A stretch of 64,000 bases of DNA from Sutcliffiella horikoshii (GTDB lineage: Bacteria; Bacillota; Bacilli; Bacillales; Bacillaceae_I): contig NZ_RXZI01000003.1 of the NCBI RefSeq assembly GCF_021991925.1, positions 62,001 to 126,000 on the forward strand. The letters run 5' to 3'. Positions within the stretch are counted from its first letter, which is position 1, and the number at the start of each line of letters is the position of its first letter. This document shows, one piece after another, positions 41,185 to 50,754 of this stretch. The position numbers and the translations under genes were made by a program. The notes beneath the pieces are model-generated. The model saw only the letters and a program-made list of their open reading frames with translations, was not told the DNA's origin and made no database searches.

Positions 41185-42129
41185 GTGGCGCAGTTAATAA
41201 AATTACAAGATTATATTACGCGATATGAAGTAGATATATATCGTTATCCGAATCAATATATACGATTAAAAAAACAGCAATGGAATACTTTTGAAGCGAT
41301 GCTCAAAAATCCTGTGGATGCCACTATCCCGGAGGTGGAGCAGTTAGAAGAAGAAAAGGCAGGAAAAGAAAGCAAGCTATCTTCCTTATTCAAGTCTTTT
41401 AAAAGGAAGGACGATGATGTAGAAGATTTATATATTGGGAAGGTGAGTCCAGTTGTTCCAGATATGGAGGAGGAATGGAAGCTTCCGGAAATAAGAGGGA
41501 AGAAGTCTCCAGAAGAAAGGAAACAACAATTTCTAGATTCCATCCTTCCCCTCCAGCTAAAGTGGGCGAGTTCTACTATCAGGGAGATGTCCCACCTCCA
41601 AAAGAATTACAGGCGGGAGACCTTGTTAAAATACTTCCTGCAACGCTTTCCAGACACATTTTTTGTCATGTACAAACCGATATTCCTTGTTAAGCAAGCC
41701 CCTGTTGAACTGGAAATCATCATCATTACACCAAACGAAATTTTTGCCGTTTATTACATGGATGAACAAGATGAGAGTGTGATATTGGGGAATAATGACC
41801 GCTTCTGGTCCATTCGTGAAAAAGAAAATGAGAGAAAAATAGTGAATCCCACCATCAGTTTGAACAGGATGGGTGCCATAATCAAGAACATCCTTCCGCA
41901 ATATGAAATTAGTCTCCCCGTGACAAAGCTATTGCTGCATCCAAAAGGGTATATTGACATTTTTGATGGCCCTACTGATGTCCAGGTAATCGATAAACGT
42001 ACATATGATAAGTGGTTTGAGAAAATGAGGGAAAACAGGCTGCCGCTAAAACACAGTCAGCTTAAAGCAGCTGGAGCGTTGCTGTCCCATTGCCAATCTA
42101 CTTATATAGACCGGCCGGAATGGCAATAA
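41185..42129 (+). CDS. ytlQ: NERD-like domain protein YtlQ
   Basis: 314 residues, cytosolic. An N-terminal helical part with a charged linker (PEVEQLEEEKAGKES ... FKRKDDDVEDLY) is followed by a domain with PVELEIIIITPNEIFAVYYM and TKLLLHPKGYIDIFDGPTDV, as in YtlQ of B. subtilis, which is distantly NERD-like. Function unknown. The start is GTG 41185, and the usual strong ribosome site is missing because the MITE ends only 22 nt upstream (AGAGTGACC remains). The insertion may therefore weaken its translation. Confidence 0.8.
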   Translation: MAQLIKLQDYITRYEVDIYRYPNQYIRLKKQQWNTFEAMLKNPVDATIPEVEQLEEEKAGKESKLSSLFKSFKRKDDDVEDLYIGKVSPVVPDMEEEWKLPEIRGKKSPEERKQQFLDSILPLQLKWASSTIREMSHLQKNYRRETLLKYFLQRFPDTFFVMYKPIFLVKQAPVELEIIIITPNEIFAVYYMDEQDESVILGNNDRFWSIREKENERKIVNPTISLNRMGAIIKNILPQYEISLPVTKLLLHPKGYIDIFDGPTDVQVIDKRTYDKWFEKMRENRLPLKHSQLKAAGALLSHCQSTYIDRPEWQ

Positions 42130-42248
42130 TGGAGAAGCAATAATGGTGGTTTGTAAGAATATCTGTCAAGCTGGGCCTTGAAACGGAATACGCTATAGAA
42201 TGGGCATGGTTGCATAGAAGCCTACTTTTAAGACAGGGAGGGAAACGC

Positions 42249-44399
42249 ATGATTTTCATCAAGAGAGAATTTGAAGCCTACTTAGATGAGATGGACAAAA
42301 TAACCATCCTCTTACCAATGGGAAGTTATCATGGAGAATCAGCTACCTTCACCCTCCTTTTTGAAGAAAATACCTACCCTTTGGAAATTGTGGACAAAAA
42401 GACATTACCCAATACGGTTAAATACACCTGTAAATCAAATACAATCATCAATATAGGGTCCAAGTATAGGATAGCGGATGAACATGGTAGAAAAACTGAT
42501 CTGCAAATCGGTGCTGTTATCCGCACGGAGGCATTTGATGAAGCCTTCTATTATGAAGGAAATGATCTTGGTGCCAGCTATCAAAAAGGGGAATCCACCT
42601 TCACACTTTGGGCACCGACTGCATCTGCTGTCAAAATAAAACTAAAAGCCCCCAAAAGCAAAGAGGATATCCATTATAGCCTTATCCGGGAAGAAAAGGG
42701 GATATGGCGGATTACCGTCCAGGGTGATCTGGAGGGCTTTGTATATACGTATCTGGTCTGTGTGAACCTTGTCTGGAGAGAAGCGGTAGATCCCTATGCC
42801 ATCGCATCTAGCTTAAATAGCGAAGCTGCGGTCGTTATCGACAAAGAACGGATGAATATCCCGAAAGTCCCGTTGCCTCCATTTATGGATGAAACGGATG
42901 CCATCATCTACGAGCTGCATATACGTGATTTTTCCTCTCATCCCAAAAGTGGAATAACACAAAAAGGGAAGTATGCAGCTTTTTCTGAAGATCCTTCACC
43001 AACTCCTGAAACAGGCGAAACAGGTCTGCCTTATATAGAAAAGCTGGGCGTCACCCATATTGAGTTATTACCGTTCAATGACTACGGAGGGGTAGACGAG
43101 GCAGATCCTGATAAAGCATATAACTGGGGCTATAATCCGCTTCTGTTCAATGTACCTGAAGGAAGCTATTCCCTTGATCCCAACGATCCTTATTCAAGGA
43201 TCGTGGAGCTGAAAGAATTGATTAACACCCTTCACAGAAAAGGTTTGAGGGTAATCATGGATGTAGTGTATAACCATGTATATATCAGGGAGGATTCCTC
43301 TTTTGAAAAGATAGTCCCTGGCTATTACTTCCGACATGACGAACATGGCATGCCCTCCAATGGGACCGGAGTTGGAAATGACATAGCCTCTGAGAGGAAA
43401 ATGGTTCGTAAATTTATTCTGGATTCCATCAAATTCTGGATGGAGGAGTATGATGTAGATGGCTTTCGATTTGATTTGATGGGAATAATGGATATTAAGA
43501 CAATGAACGCCGTAAAGGAAATAGTCTCCATCATTAAGCCTGGTGCCATCCTACTCGGGGAAGGATGGGAGCTGAATACCCCTCTTGCTGCAGATCAGAA
43601 GGCGATGATCATCAATGCAAAAAAGATGCCTGAAATAGCGTTCTTCAATGATATGGTCAGGGATTCGGTCAAAGGCAGTACGTTCAACATGTTTGACCGC
43701 GGATTTGCCCTTGGAAATACTCATAAAACCCATTTAATGAAGCAATCACTTTCGGGAAGTATCCAAACAGAACCAAATACAAAAGGGCTATTCCTTGAGC
43801 CGACCCAATCCATCAACTATATAGAGTCTCATGATAATCACACAATGTGGGATAAAATATCGGTCTGTAATAGTCATGAGGACGAAGAAACAAGAATGAA
43901 ACGCCACCGACTTGCCACTGCTATCATCCTGTTGGCGCAAGGTATTCCTTTCCTCCATGCAGGGCAGGAATTTTATCGTACAAAGGGCGGCGAAGAGAAC
44001 AGTTACAAGTCTCCCGATACCGTAAATAACCTGGATTGGCAAAGAAAAGAGCAATATCTGGAGAATGTCACCTATATAAGTGGACTTATCCAACTAAGGA
44101 AGTCACATAAAGCTTTCCGCTTTTCCACAACATCCGAAATCCAGCAGCACGTAAGATTTCCAGTTGAAAAGGGACATCTGCTCGTATACCACCTCAGTGA
44201 TGTAAAAAAATATGGAGAGTGGAACCATCTGCTTGTCATCTTCCATAATGGGCTTCATTCAGAAACGGTAGCCTTGCCCCTACAGGGAGAGTGGGAGGTT
44301 CTGGTAAATGAATCTGCTGCAGGTGTATCACCGATCCGGAAAGTGAAGGGCGATATACAGGTGGCACCAATCAGTACGGTCGTCCTTGCTCAACATTAA
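42249..44399 (+). CDS. amyX: Type I pullulanase AmyX
   Basis: A 716-residue GH13 debranching enzyme cleaving alpha-1,6 bonds in pullulan and glycogen-type glucans. No signal peptide, so intracellular as in B. subtilis. A CBM48-like domain (YQKGESTFTLWAPTASAVKI, about residues 115-210) precedes the catalytic barrel. The pullulanase motif is YNWGYNP, region I DVVYNH, region II GFRFDLMG with the nucleophile Asp, region III LLGEGWEL with the acid Glu, and region IV YIESHDNHTMWD. The start is ATG 42249 after AGGGAGGG rather than the upstream ATG at 42210. Confidence 0.96.
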   Translation: MIFIKREFEAYLDEMDKITILLPMGSYHGESATFTLLFEENTYPLEIVDKKTLPNTVKYTCKSNTIINIGSKYRIADEHGRKTDLQIGAVIRTEAFDEAFYYEGNDLGASYQKGESTFTLWAPTASAVKIKLKAPKSKEDIHYSLIREEKGIWRITVQGDLEGFVYTYLVCVNLVWREAVDPYAIASSLNSEAAVVIDKERMNIPKVPLPPFMDETDAIIYELHIRDFSSHPKSGITQKGKYAAFSEDPSPTPETGETGLPYIEKLGVTHIELLPFNDYGGVDEADPDKAYNWGYNPLLFNVPEGSYSLDPNDPYSRIVELKELINTLHRKGLRVIMDVVYNHVYIREDSSFEKIVPGYYFRHDEHGMPSNGTGVGNDIASERKMVRKFILDSIKFWMEEYDVDGFRFDLMGIMDIKTMNAVKEIVSIIKPGAILLGEGWELNTPLAADQKAMIINAKKMPEIAFFNDMVRDSVKGSTFNMFDRGFALGNTHKTHLMKQSLSGSIQTEPNTKGLFLEPTQSINYIESHDNHTMWDKISVCNSHEDEETRMKRHRLATAIILLAQGIPFLHAGQEFYRTKGGEENSYKSPDTVNNLDWQRKEQYLENVTYISGLIQLRKSHKAFRFSTTSEIQQHVRFPVEKGHLLVYHLSDVKKYGEWNHLLVIFHNGLHSETVALPLQGEWEVLVNESAAGVSPIRKVKGDIQVAPISTVVLAQH

Positions 44400-44452
44400 T
44401 TGTTACACAAGTACTTGATTTAATCGAGAAATAACGATAAAATTTAAAAGAT

Positions 44453-44486
44453 AGCTATTGTGAAATTATTCAATAGCTGTTTTTTT
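44453..44486 (+). terminator. Terminator after amyX
   Basis: AGCTATTG (44453-44460) and CAATAGCT (44471-44478), then GTTTTTTTGC. Confidence 0.85.
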
Positions 44487-44574
44487 GCTTAAAGACGTAT
44501 GTGAATTAAAATTTCTTATTTAGCGCTTGCGCTTTTCTAATATTTGATAATGAAAAGTTGTGTTGAAATTGAAG

Positions 44575-45363
44575 GTGAAATGGTTGGAACATTTATTAGG
44601 TGATGAGTGGAAAATCAGCCCTGCAGGTGGTTTGACTGGAGATGCTTACTTTGCACAAAATGAGGGCAAGAAGTTATTCCTAAAAAGAAATTCATCGCCA
44701 TTTTTGGCTGTTCTTTCAGCAGAGGGTATCGTACCGAAGCTGGTCTGGACAAAACGCCTGGAAAATGGGGATGTAATTACTGCACAACATTGGATCAGTG
44801 CAAGAGAATTGAAGCCCAATGATATGAATATGGAAACGGTGGCACAACTCTTACACAAAATCCACCATTCAAAAGAGCTGCTTGATATGCTTACCCGGTT
44901 AGGAAAAGAACCGGTGGAGCCTTCGACAATCCTTGAGGATATCAAAAACGGAATGGCTTTTGAACTCTTATCTTTGGATGTGATCCAAAAATCACTGGAT
45001 TTTCTTACGAAGGAAATTCATCATGTCCAATATAAAGATAAAGTAGTCTGTCATTGTGATCTAAACCATAACAATTGGCTGCTTTCAGATAGTCAGGAGT
45101 TATTTTTGATTGATTGGGACGGGGCTGTAATCGCAGATCCCGCTATTGATTTATGCATGCTCTTATACTGGTATATTCCAGAGCAGGACTGGGCGGATTG
45201 GCTTTCCACATATGGAATACCATTGACAGATGACCTGCGCCATCGTATGCATTGGTACGTGATAGCACAGACCATTCTTTCTGTACAATGGTATCATCAT
45301 AAAGATATTGAAAAGGAAAAGCAAAACTGGCTGAACTATTTGGAAAGGCTTTTGCCTGCCTAA
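44575..45363 (+). CDS. ytmP: Aminoglycoside/choline kinase-like phosphotransferase YtmP
   Basis: 262 residues of the APH/choline kinase family. It has a glycine-poor N-terminal lobe (GGLTGDAYFAQNEGKKLFLK), the catalytic loop VVCHCDLNHNNWLL (HxDxxxxN) and the metal-binding DWDGAVIADP. The substrate is unknown; it may phosphorylate a small alcohol. GTG 44575 (MKWLEHLLG) is preferred by homology to the remembered YtmP start; an in-frame GTG at 44560 is an alternative and neither has a clear ribosome site. Its stop is directly followed by the stop of the convergent ytzH. Confidence 0.85.
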   Translation: MKWLEHLLGDEWKISPAGGLTGDAYFAQNEGKKLFLKRNSSPFLAVLSAEGIVPKLVWTKRLENGDVITAQHWISARELKPNDMNMETVAQLLHKIHHSKELLDMLTRLGKEPVEPSTILEDIKNGMAFELLSLDVIQKSLDFLTKEIHHVQYKDKVVCHCDLNHNNWLLSDSQELFLIDWDGAVIADPAIDLCMLLYWYIPEQDWADWLSTYGIPLTDDLRHRMHWYVIAQTILSVQWYHHKDIEKEKQNWLNYLERLLPA

Positions 45364-45642
45364 TTAGGAGTATTGGTCGATACTTTCAATCCAGCCGGTG
45401 AATTTTGATTGATGAAGTTGATTATGATCATGGTCGTTGTTTGAACTGATGCCGGCCTGGCTATAGGAATAGATATCCTGGAGGATACTTTTCACATTCT
45501 GATCGATTTCATTATTGACCATTAGTGATTTGATGACACGTTCTAGCTGCTCATACTCTGCAACAGAACCGCAGCAATCAATTTGATGATCCGCCAAAAT
45601 ATCCTTTAGAAGATGTATTTGATCATGATAATTTAACGGCAT
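45364..45642 (-). CDS. ytzH: YtzH-like protein
   Basis: 92 residues, no membrane helix. LNYHDQIHLLKDILADHQID and GSVAEYEQLERVIKSLM are characteristic of the short YtzH family of Bacillus. It lies between ytmP and trmB as in B. subtilis but on the opposite strand, converging tail to tail with ytmP without any gap. Function unknown. Confidence 0.82.
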   Translation of the reverse strand: MPLNYHDQIHLLKDILADHQIDCCGSVAEYEQLERVIKSLMVNNEIDQNVKSILQDIYSYSQAGISSNNDHDHNQLHQSKFTGWIESIDQYS

Positions 45643-45762
45643 GTTTCAGCACTCCTTTATTTTATATATGTACTAGCCTTTGTTTATTTATCATTCTTAT
45701 ACACGACAAAAGAATCGGTCCATCGAGATCGGTTTTTTTCTGTGAAAGAAGCAAAATTATTA
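45643..45762. other. Intergenic between ytzH and the repeat upstream of trmB
   Basis: 120 bp with the ytzH ribosome site on the minus strand and AT-rich sequence; no gene is seen. With the repeat that follows it makes up the 291-bp divergent gap before trmB. Confidence 0.4.
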
Positions 45763-45901
45763 GGCTCTTTTCCAAAAGATTGGTGCTACTCTAGTAAAAA
45801 GTCGTATTACTTATTAGGATCGAGTAATCAATTAAGTACAGCAGGGAAAAGAACACGATGATAACGAATATAATGGCTATTTTATCAGTACGCAAAGAGC
45901 C
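45763..45901 (+). mobile_element. MITE-like element, second copy of the GGCTCTTTTC family
   Basis: 139 bp. The left end is GGCTCTTTTC (45763-45772) and the right end GCAAAGAGCC (45892-45901), one mismatch in the inverted repeat. The flanks AATTATTA (45755-45762) and AATTAATA (45902-45909) are a near-perfect 8-bp duplication. It shares GTAAAAAGTCG and CAGCAGGGAAAAGA with the 40980 element. It lies 32 nt upstream of trmB. Confidence 0.8.
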
Positions 45902-45933
45902 AATTAATAAGAACAACGAGGTGACCTAACGAC

Positions 45934-46575
45934 ATGAGATTCAGAAACAAACCATGGGCGACAGAGTTTATCGCAGAAAATGCGTATTATTGCATTCCAG
46001 ATCCAGAAAACCATAAAGGCAAATGGACGGATATTTTCGGGAACAATAATCCGATCCACATTGAAGTGGGGACAGGAAAAGGGACTTTTGTTACTGAGAT
46101 GGCAAAAGCTAATCCGGCTATAAATTACATTGGAATAGAGCTTTTTGAAAGTGTGATTGTGAAGGCTTTGGAAAAGGCAGTCGCAGCAAATATCCCGAAT
46201 GTAAAGCTTTTGAACGTAAATGCCCAAAAGTTATCGGAGTACTTCGATGCAGGAGAAGTAGACAGGGTTTATTTGAACTTTTCTGATCCTTGGCCAAAAA
46301 CCCGCCATGAAAAAAGAAGGCTTACGTACAAGGCTTTCCTGGATTTGTACAAAGAAGTATTGGTCCCCCAAGGGGAAATTCATTTTAAAACAGACAACCG
46401 TGGGTTGTTTGAGTATAGTTTGATGAGCTTTTCTGAGTACGGACTTTTGTTGAAGTATGTCAGTTTAGACCTTCATAACAGTGATTTTGAAGGAAATATC
46501 ATGACAGAGTATGAAGAGAAGTTTTCCAGTAAAGGGTTTCCTATTTATCGATGTGAAGTGAAATATCCGGAATAG
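45934..46575 (+). CDS. trmB: tRNA (guanine-N7)-methyltransferase TrmB (YtmQ)
   Basis: A 213-residue SAM-dependent enzyme making m7G46 in tRNA. The SAM motif is [28 protein letters not shown] is motif II, and the catalytic [17 protein letters not shown] is diagnostic of TrmB. The C-terminus is [23 protein letters not shown] precedes ATG 45934. The mobile element just upstream must now separate the gene from any older promoter. Confidence 0.97.
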   Translation: MRFRNKPWATEFIAENAYYCIPDPENHKGKWTDIFGNNNPIHIEVGTGKGTFVTEMAKANPAINYIGIELFESVIVKALEKAVAANIPNVKLLNVNAQKLSEYFDAGEVDRVYLNFSDPWPKTRHEKRRLTYKAFLDLYKEVLVPQGEIHFKTDNRGLFEYSLMSFSEYGLLLKYVSLDLHNSDFEGNIMTEYEEKFSSKGFPIYRCEVKYPE

Positions 46576-46581
46576 AACTTG

Positions 46582-46616
46582 AAAGCGCCCCTTTTATAAG
46601 AGAGGGCGCTTTTTTG
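46582..46616 (+). terminator. Terminator after trmB
   Basis: AAAGCGCCC (46582-46590) and GGGCGCTTT (46604-46612), then TTTTG. Confidence 0.93.
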
Positions 46617-46639
46617 TTATGGGTCAGCGGTACGGTATT

Positions 46640-46875
46640 AAAAGATAGGGTGGATGAAGACAATATCGTGCTGGATTTTGGAATGAGATTGTCATCATAG
46701 GGGGATGAAGACAATCTCGGTCTGGAAAACACGGTGAGATTGTCATTAAAAGGGGGGTAAAGACAATCTCGTTCTCGAAATCATGATGAGATTGTCATAA
46801 TAAGGTGGATGAAGACAATCTCGGTCTGGAAATGATGATGAGATTGTCATCATAGGGTGATGAAGGCAATTTCAG
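46640..46875 (+). repeat. Palindromic tandem repeats related to the 13 kb array
   Basis: Four to five imperfect units of about 55 bp: GATGAAGACAATCTCGGTCT, then GGAAATGATGATGAGATTGT, then CATCATAGGG. The arms GACAATCTC / GAGATTGTC equal the arm core of the 12986-13713 array, while loop and linker differ. The last unit is decayed. No gene is seen in 46617-46978 apart from this array and the ytnP ribosome site. Confidence 0.85.
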
Positions 46876-46978
46876 GATGGATATGGTGATGGAGCCATCA
46901 GGATATTCGCGAAAACTTGCCCTCTTTTGATACAATAAAGACATACATACAAAATGCTAATACAGGGAGATGGATAAA

Positions 46979-47827
46979 ATGGAAACGCTAACATTTGGGG
47001 AATGGAAACTGACTTGGTTGAACGGAGGGGTTACGCATCTTGATGGAGGGGCCATGTTTGGGGTGGTTCCAAAGGCATTATGGTCAAGAAGGTACCCTGT
47101 TAACGACAGCAACCAAATTGAACTTCGAACAGATCCGATCCTTATCCAAACAGGGGACCGTAATATCCTTATGGAAGCAGGGCTTGGAAAAGGAAAACTT
47201 TCTGAAAAACAGAAACGGAATTTTGGTGCGACAGAGGAATCTTCAGTGGAAGTGGATTTACAAAAACTTGGTTTAACTCCTATGGACATTGACACCATCA
47301 TCATGACGCATCTTCATTTTGATCATGTGTGCGGGCTTACCACCTGGGATAAAAAGGAAGAGAAATACGTATCCGTTTTTCCAAATGCCACCATTCATGT
47401 TTCAGAGGTGGAGTGGATGGAAATGAGAAACCCTAATATCCGTTCCATAAACACGTACTGGGAAATGAACTGGAAAGGCATTGAAGAGCAAGTTAAGACT
47501 TTTAAAGAAGAAACAACGGTCATTGAGGGGATAAGAATGATCCATACAGGTGGACACAGTGATGGACATTCGATTGTCGAAATGACACAAGGGGAGGAAT
47601 CCATCATTCACATGGCAGACCTTATGCCGACCCATGCTCACTCCCCATCCCTATGGGTGCTGGCCTATGACGACTATCCGATGACATCAATAGATGCAAA
47701 GGAGAAGTGGATCAAAGAAGGGATTCACCGCAATGCATGGTTCACCTTCTACCATGATGCATTTTACCGTGCAGTAAAATGGAATGAGCGCTTTGAAATT
47801 AAAGATAAAGTGGAACGTATGAAGTAA
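46979..47827 (+). CDS. ytnP: Metallo-beta-lactamase-fold hydrolase YtnP (lactonase homologue)
   Basis: 282 residues. The zinc motif is [10 protein letters not shown] (HxHxDH), with further ligands in [10 protein letters not shown] and the C-terminal [11 protein letters not shown] region. [20 protein letters not shown] near the start is characteristic of YtnP, reported in B. subtilis as a lactonase that interferes with signalling in other bacteria. The start is ATG 46979, since AGGGAG (46962-46967) is too close to the in-frame ATG at 46970. No signal peptide. Confidence 0.92.
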   Translation: METLTFGEWKLTWLNGGVTHLDGGAMFGVVPKALWSRRYPVNDSNQIELRTDPILIQTGDRNILMEAGLGKGKLSEKQKRNFGATEESSVEVDLQKLGLTPMDIDTIIMTHLHFDHVCGLTTWDKKEEKYVSVFPNATIHVSEVEWMEMRNPNIRSINTYWEMNWKGIEEQVKTFKEETTVIEGIRMIHTGGHSDGHSIVEMTQGEESIIHMADLMPTHAHSPSLWVLAYDDYPMTSIDAKEKWIKEGIHRNAWFTFYHDAFYRAVKWNERFEIKDKVERMK

Positions 47828-47833
47828 AGAAAT

Positions 47834-47862
47834 GGCCTGGCAGAAATGCTTGCTGCCAGGCC
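47834..47862 (-). terminator. Terminator after ytzB (minus strand)
   Basis: GGCCTGGCAG (47834-47843) and CTGCCAGGCC (47853-47862). On the minus strand it is followed by ATTTCTTT, so it fits ytzB best, but it can also slow ytnP transcripts. Confidence 0.75.
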
Positions 47863-47868
47863 GCTTGA

Positions 47869-48180
47869 TCATGTTAATTGAGTGACATCCAATATTAATC
47901 CCGTATTTTTGTCGACCACAAATTCATATTGTTCCAATACGTTATCAATTCTTCTGGAAATGCCGCCTCTATAGATGGAGTAGGATAAATCATTCCGGAT
48001 AATTGTTTCGGGGACCATCTGTATCCAGGAGCCATCAACAGGTCCACGCTTTTTGAAAGCTTCTTTGGCTATTTTTAATGCTTTTTCAGGCTTTATGGCT
48101 TGCTGTTTTGATGCTTCCGTGAAAAAATATGCGGCTGCTGCACCAATGCCAGCACCGATTAGAAGTACTTTCCATTTCAT
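47869..48180 (-). CDS. ytzB: PepSY-like membrane-anchored protein YtzB
   Basis: 103 residues. An N-terminal membrane anchor (KVLLIGAGIGAAAAYFF) is followed by a small PepSY-like domain facing outside (PEKALKIAKEAFKKRG; YEFVVDKNTGLILDVTQLT). It matches YtzB of B. subtilis in length, layout and location between ytnP and ytoP. PepSY domains are often thought to inhibit proteases; no direct evidence here. Confidence 0.83.
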   Translation of the reverse strand: MKWKVLLIGAGIGAAAAYFFTEASKQQAIKPEKALKIAKEAFKKRGPVDGSWIQMVPETIIRNDLSYSIYRGGISRRIDNVLEQYEFVVDKNTGLILDVTQLT

Positions 48181-48430
48181 CTCGTATCATCCTTTCAGTC
48201 AAATGAACTGTAGCTTTTAAGTAAGCCTTTACAAAATGTGAATAGTTGATTCGTTGGATTGTTTGTGTCTATCATACTAATAGTATAACTTGGAAAACAA
48301 ATAAATGTCATGTTAAAGCTGGAAACAATAGAGAAAGTTCGATACAATATAGTTAAAATATTTCGATAATCTAACGAAGTATATGCAGATCTACATACAT
48401 ATAAGCTTAAGTAAAAAGGAGATGACTTTC

Positions 48431-49501
48431 TTGAATCAAGAGACATTATCATTATTTAAAACGTTAACGGAGCTGCAAGGGGCACCGGGATTTGAGCATG
48501 ACGTTCGCCGTTTCATGCGCAGTGAATTGGAAAAATACTCGGATGAAGTGGTTCAAGACCGCCTTGGTGGAGTTTTTGGTGTGAAAAGAGGAGATGAAGC
48601 AGGTCCAACCGTTATGGTAGCAGGCCATATGGACGAAGTTGGTTTCATGGTAACTTCCATTACGGAAAACGGAATGATTCGATTCCAAACACTTGGTGGC
48701 TGGTGGAGCCAAGTTTTACTTGCTCAACGTGTGCAAGTAATGACGGACAATGGTCCAGTAATCGGTGTAATCGGCTCGATTCCTCCTCATCTTCTCGACG
48801 AAGCAAGAAGGGCTAAGCCGATGGATATCAAGAACATGTTAATTGATATTGGTGCAGACAATAAAGAAGACGCTTTAAAGATTGGCATCAAGCCTGGTCA
48901 GCAAATTGTCCCAATCTGTCCTTTCACTCCGATGGCGAATGAAAAGAAAATCCTTGCAAAATCATGGGATAATCGTTATGGTTGCGGACTTGCTGTTGAG
49001 TTATTGAAGGACCTTCAAGGTGAGACCCTTCCAAACGTGCTATATTCTGGAGCTACTGTGCAGGAAGAAGTAGGATTGCGTGGAGCCCAAACTGCGGCCA
49101 ACATGATCAAACCTGATATTTTCTTTGCCCTTGATGCTTCTCCAGCAAATGATATGACAGGGGATAAGAAGGAATTTGGTCATCTTGGAAAAGGTGCGTT
49201 ATTGCGCATTTACGATCGCTCTATGGTAACACACACAGGGATGAGGGATTTTGTATTGGATACAGCTGAATCCAATAGCATCCCATATCAATACTTCATC
49301 TCCCAAGGTGGTACGGATGCAGGGCGTGTCCATACTTCAAATGAGGGCGTACCTTCTGCAGTGGTTGGGATTTGTTCCCGTTATATCCATACACATGCTT
49401 CTATTGTACATGTTGATGACTATGCGGCGGCAAGAGAACTAATCGTGAAGCTTGTCAAATCTACAGATCAATCCACAGTGGATTCCATTAGAAGTCGTTA
49501 A
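48431..49501 (+). CDS. ytoP: M42-family glutamyl-aminopeptidase/endoglucanase homologue YtoP
   Basis: A 356-residue cytosolic dinuclear metallo-aminopeptidase. Ligands and catalytic residues: [40 protein letters not shown] (general base Glu) and [28 protein letters not shown] carries the last His. The start is taken as TTG 48431, 9 nt after AAGGAG (48416-48421). The ATG at 48422 touches the ribosome site. The order ytzB-ytoP is conserved. Confidence 0.92.
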   Translation: MNQETLSLFKTLTELQGAPGFEHDVRRFMRSELEKYSDEVVQDRLGGVFGVKRGDEAGPTVMVAGHMDEVGFMVTSITENGMIRFQTLGGWWSQVLLAQRVQVMTDNGPVIGVIGSIPPHLLDEARRAKPMDIKNMLIDIGADNKEDALKIGIKPGQQIVPICPFTPMANEKKILAKSWDNRYGCGLAVELLKDLQGETLPNVLYSGATVQEEVGLRGAQTAANMIKPDIFFALDASPANDMTGDKKEFGHLGKGALLRIYDRSMVTHTGMRDFVLDTAESNSIPYQYFISQGGTDAGRVHTSNEGVPSAVVGICSRYIHTHASIVHVDDYAAARELIVKLVKSTDQSTVDSIRSR

Positions 49502-49537
49502 TCAAAAGTTCTATACAAAATAAATCGATGAAGCGGT

Positions 49538-49566
49538 GGGGGTGGATTACCTCCCCCGTTTTTTTA
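49538..49566 (+). terminator. Terminator after ytoP
   Basis: GGGGG-T-GG, loop ATTA, CC-T-CCCCC (49538-49557), followed by GTTTTTTT. It lies only 39 nt ahead of the next start codon. Confidence 0.85.
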
Positions 49567-49595
49567 GTTGCAATTTTACGAAAGGTGGAATATGG

Positions 49596-50135
49596 ATGAA
49601 AGTGATGATTGGATCAAAAAACCCTGCAAAATATATGGCCGTGCAAACGGCTTTGTTTGATTTGGAATTAAATGACTGTGAAACCATCGCCATGGAAGTG
49701 GATTCTGGTGTGCGTAATCAGCCTTTAAGTGACAAGGAGACCATTGATGGTGCATTACATCGAGCAAGACAAGCTTTAGTAGAAAACGAGGATGCTGAAT
49801 TTGCAATAGGGCTTGAGGGAGGGGTGGTCTTGGATTCAGTTCCAGCTTTCACTGTCATGGTTTGTAATTGGGGAGCGCTTGTAACGAAAGATGGAGAAGA
49901 ATTCATTGCAGGTGGTGCCAGGATACCTCTTCCGGAATCATTTAAAGGAGAACTCCTGGCAGGAAGAGAGCTTGGAGATCTTATGGATGAATATTGTCAG
50001 CGGAAAGAAATCAGGAAACATGAGGGGGCAGTAGGGATATTTTCTGAAGGGGCTGTAGCAAGGCAACAAATGTTTGAGCATGTAAGTCGATTGCTTGTGG
50101 GGCAATGGAAGTATAGTAAAAAGAAGCAGGCATAA
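49596..50135 (+). CDS. DUF84-family protein, probable non-canonical purine NTP phosphatase
   Basis: 179 residues with MIGSKNPAKYMAVQTAL at the start, SGVRNQPLSDKETIDGALHR and AIGLEGGVV, the fold and motifs of the YjjX/MTH538-type inosine/xanthosine triphosphatases (ITPase superfamily). It would remove ITP/XTP from the nucleotide pool. The ATG at 49596 is behind AAAGGTGG. The C-terminal stop is inside the loop of a hairpin shared with the convergent ytoQ gene. Confidence 0.88.
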   Translation: MKVMIGSKNPAKYMAVQTALFDLELNDCETIAMEVDSGVRNQPLSDKETIDGALHRARQALVENEDAEFAIGLEGGVVLDSVPAFTVMVCNWGALVTKDGEEFIAGGARIPLPESFKGELLAGRELGDLMDEYCQRKEIRKHEGAVGIFSEGAVARQQMFEHVSRLLVGQWKYSKKKQA

Positions 50136-50146
50136 AGCCTGCTTCT
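50122..50146. terminator. Bidirectional terminator overlapping both stop codons
   Basis: AGAAGCAGGC (50122-50131) and GCCTGCTTCT (50137-50146). The DUF84 stop (50133-50135) lies in the loop and the ytoQ stop lies in the right arm. Confidence 0.75.
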
Positions 50147-50585
50147 ATTCAAGCACGTAAGTAAGTACTTTTAATGCCTGATTCACCGTTTCCACCGTTA
50201 CATTTGCTTTATTGGACAGCTCTTTCAAGGGATGATGAAGGTTTTCAGGTCGAATCAATATAAGGGGTTTTTGAAGACTGATGGCTGCACTTGCGTCCAT
50301 CGCTGTATTCCATTGCTTATACTTTTCGCCAAACAGGGCAATGACAACATCTGACTTTTTCATTAGAAGTTGGGTACGCAGGTTGTTGATTTGTGAAGCT
50401 GCCTCATCCTTTGCGATGTTGTTTGCTTGAGTGCCCATAACCAATTCCCCAATGTTATCCGAACGCTCATGGTCTGTCATTGGTCCGACAAACTCCAAGG
50501 GAAGGTCTAACGCTTTGGCCTTGTCTTTCAATTCTTCTCTCCAGTCGGTGTGGATTTCTCCAGCAAGGTAAATAGTAAATTTCAT
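50145..50585 (-). CDS. ytoQ: YtoQ family protein
   Basis: 146 residues: FTIYLAGEIHTDWREEL at the start, VGPMTDHERSDNIGE and KKSDVVIALFGEKYKQWNTA. The fold is probably that of nucleoside 2-deoxyribosyltransferase-like proteins. The family is short, conserved in Bacillus and of unknown function. GGAGGG precedes the start on the minus strand. Confidence 0.88.
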   Translation of the reverse strand: MKFTIYLAGEIHTDWREELKDKAKALDLPLEFVGPMTDHERSDNIGELVMGTQANNIAKDEAASQINNLRTQLLMKKSDVVIALFGEKYKQWNTAMDASAAISLQKPLILIRPENLHHPLKELSNKANVTVETVNQALKVLTYVLE

Positions 50586-50674
50586 TACAATCCCTCCAAA
50601 TAGTACCTCTTGTTATTTATCTATTAATTAGTCTATCATAAAATAGAGAATTAAGTGATAATTCCAACTTGTCC

Positions 50675-50704
50675 TTGTCATGGGGAAAGAATTATAGGTA
50701 TGAT
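50675..50704 (+). promoter_or_regulatory. Likely sigma-A promoter of the lipoprotein gene
   Basis: TTGTCA (50675-50680), 18-nt spacer, TATGAT (50699-50704), about 50 nt before the start codon. Confidence 0.5.
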
Positions 50705-50754
50705 AGAATCAGTGTGAATTTTGTAGTCACTTAGTACTAAAAGGAGTGGAAATA

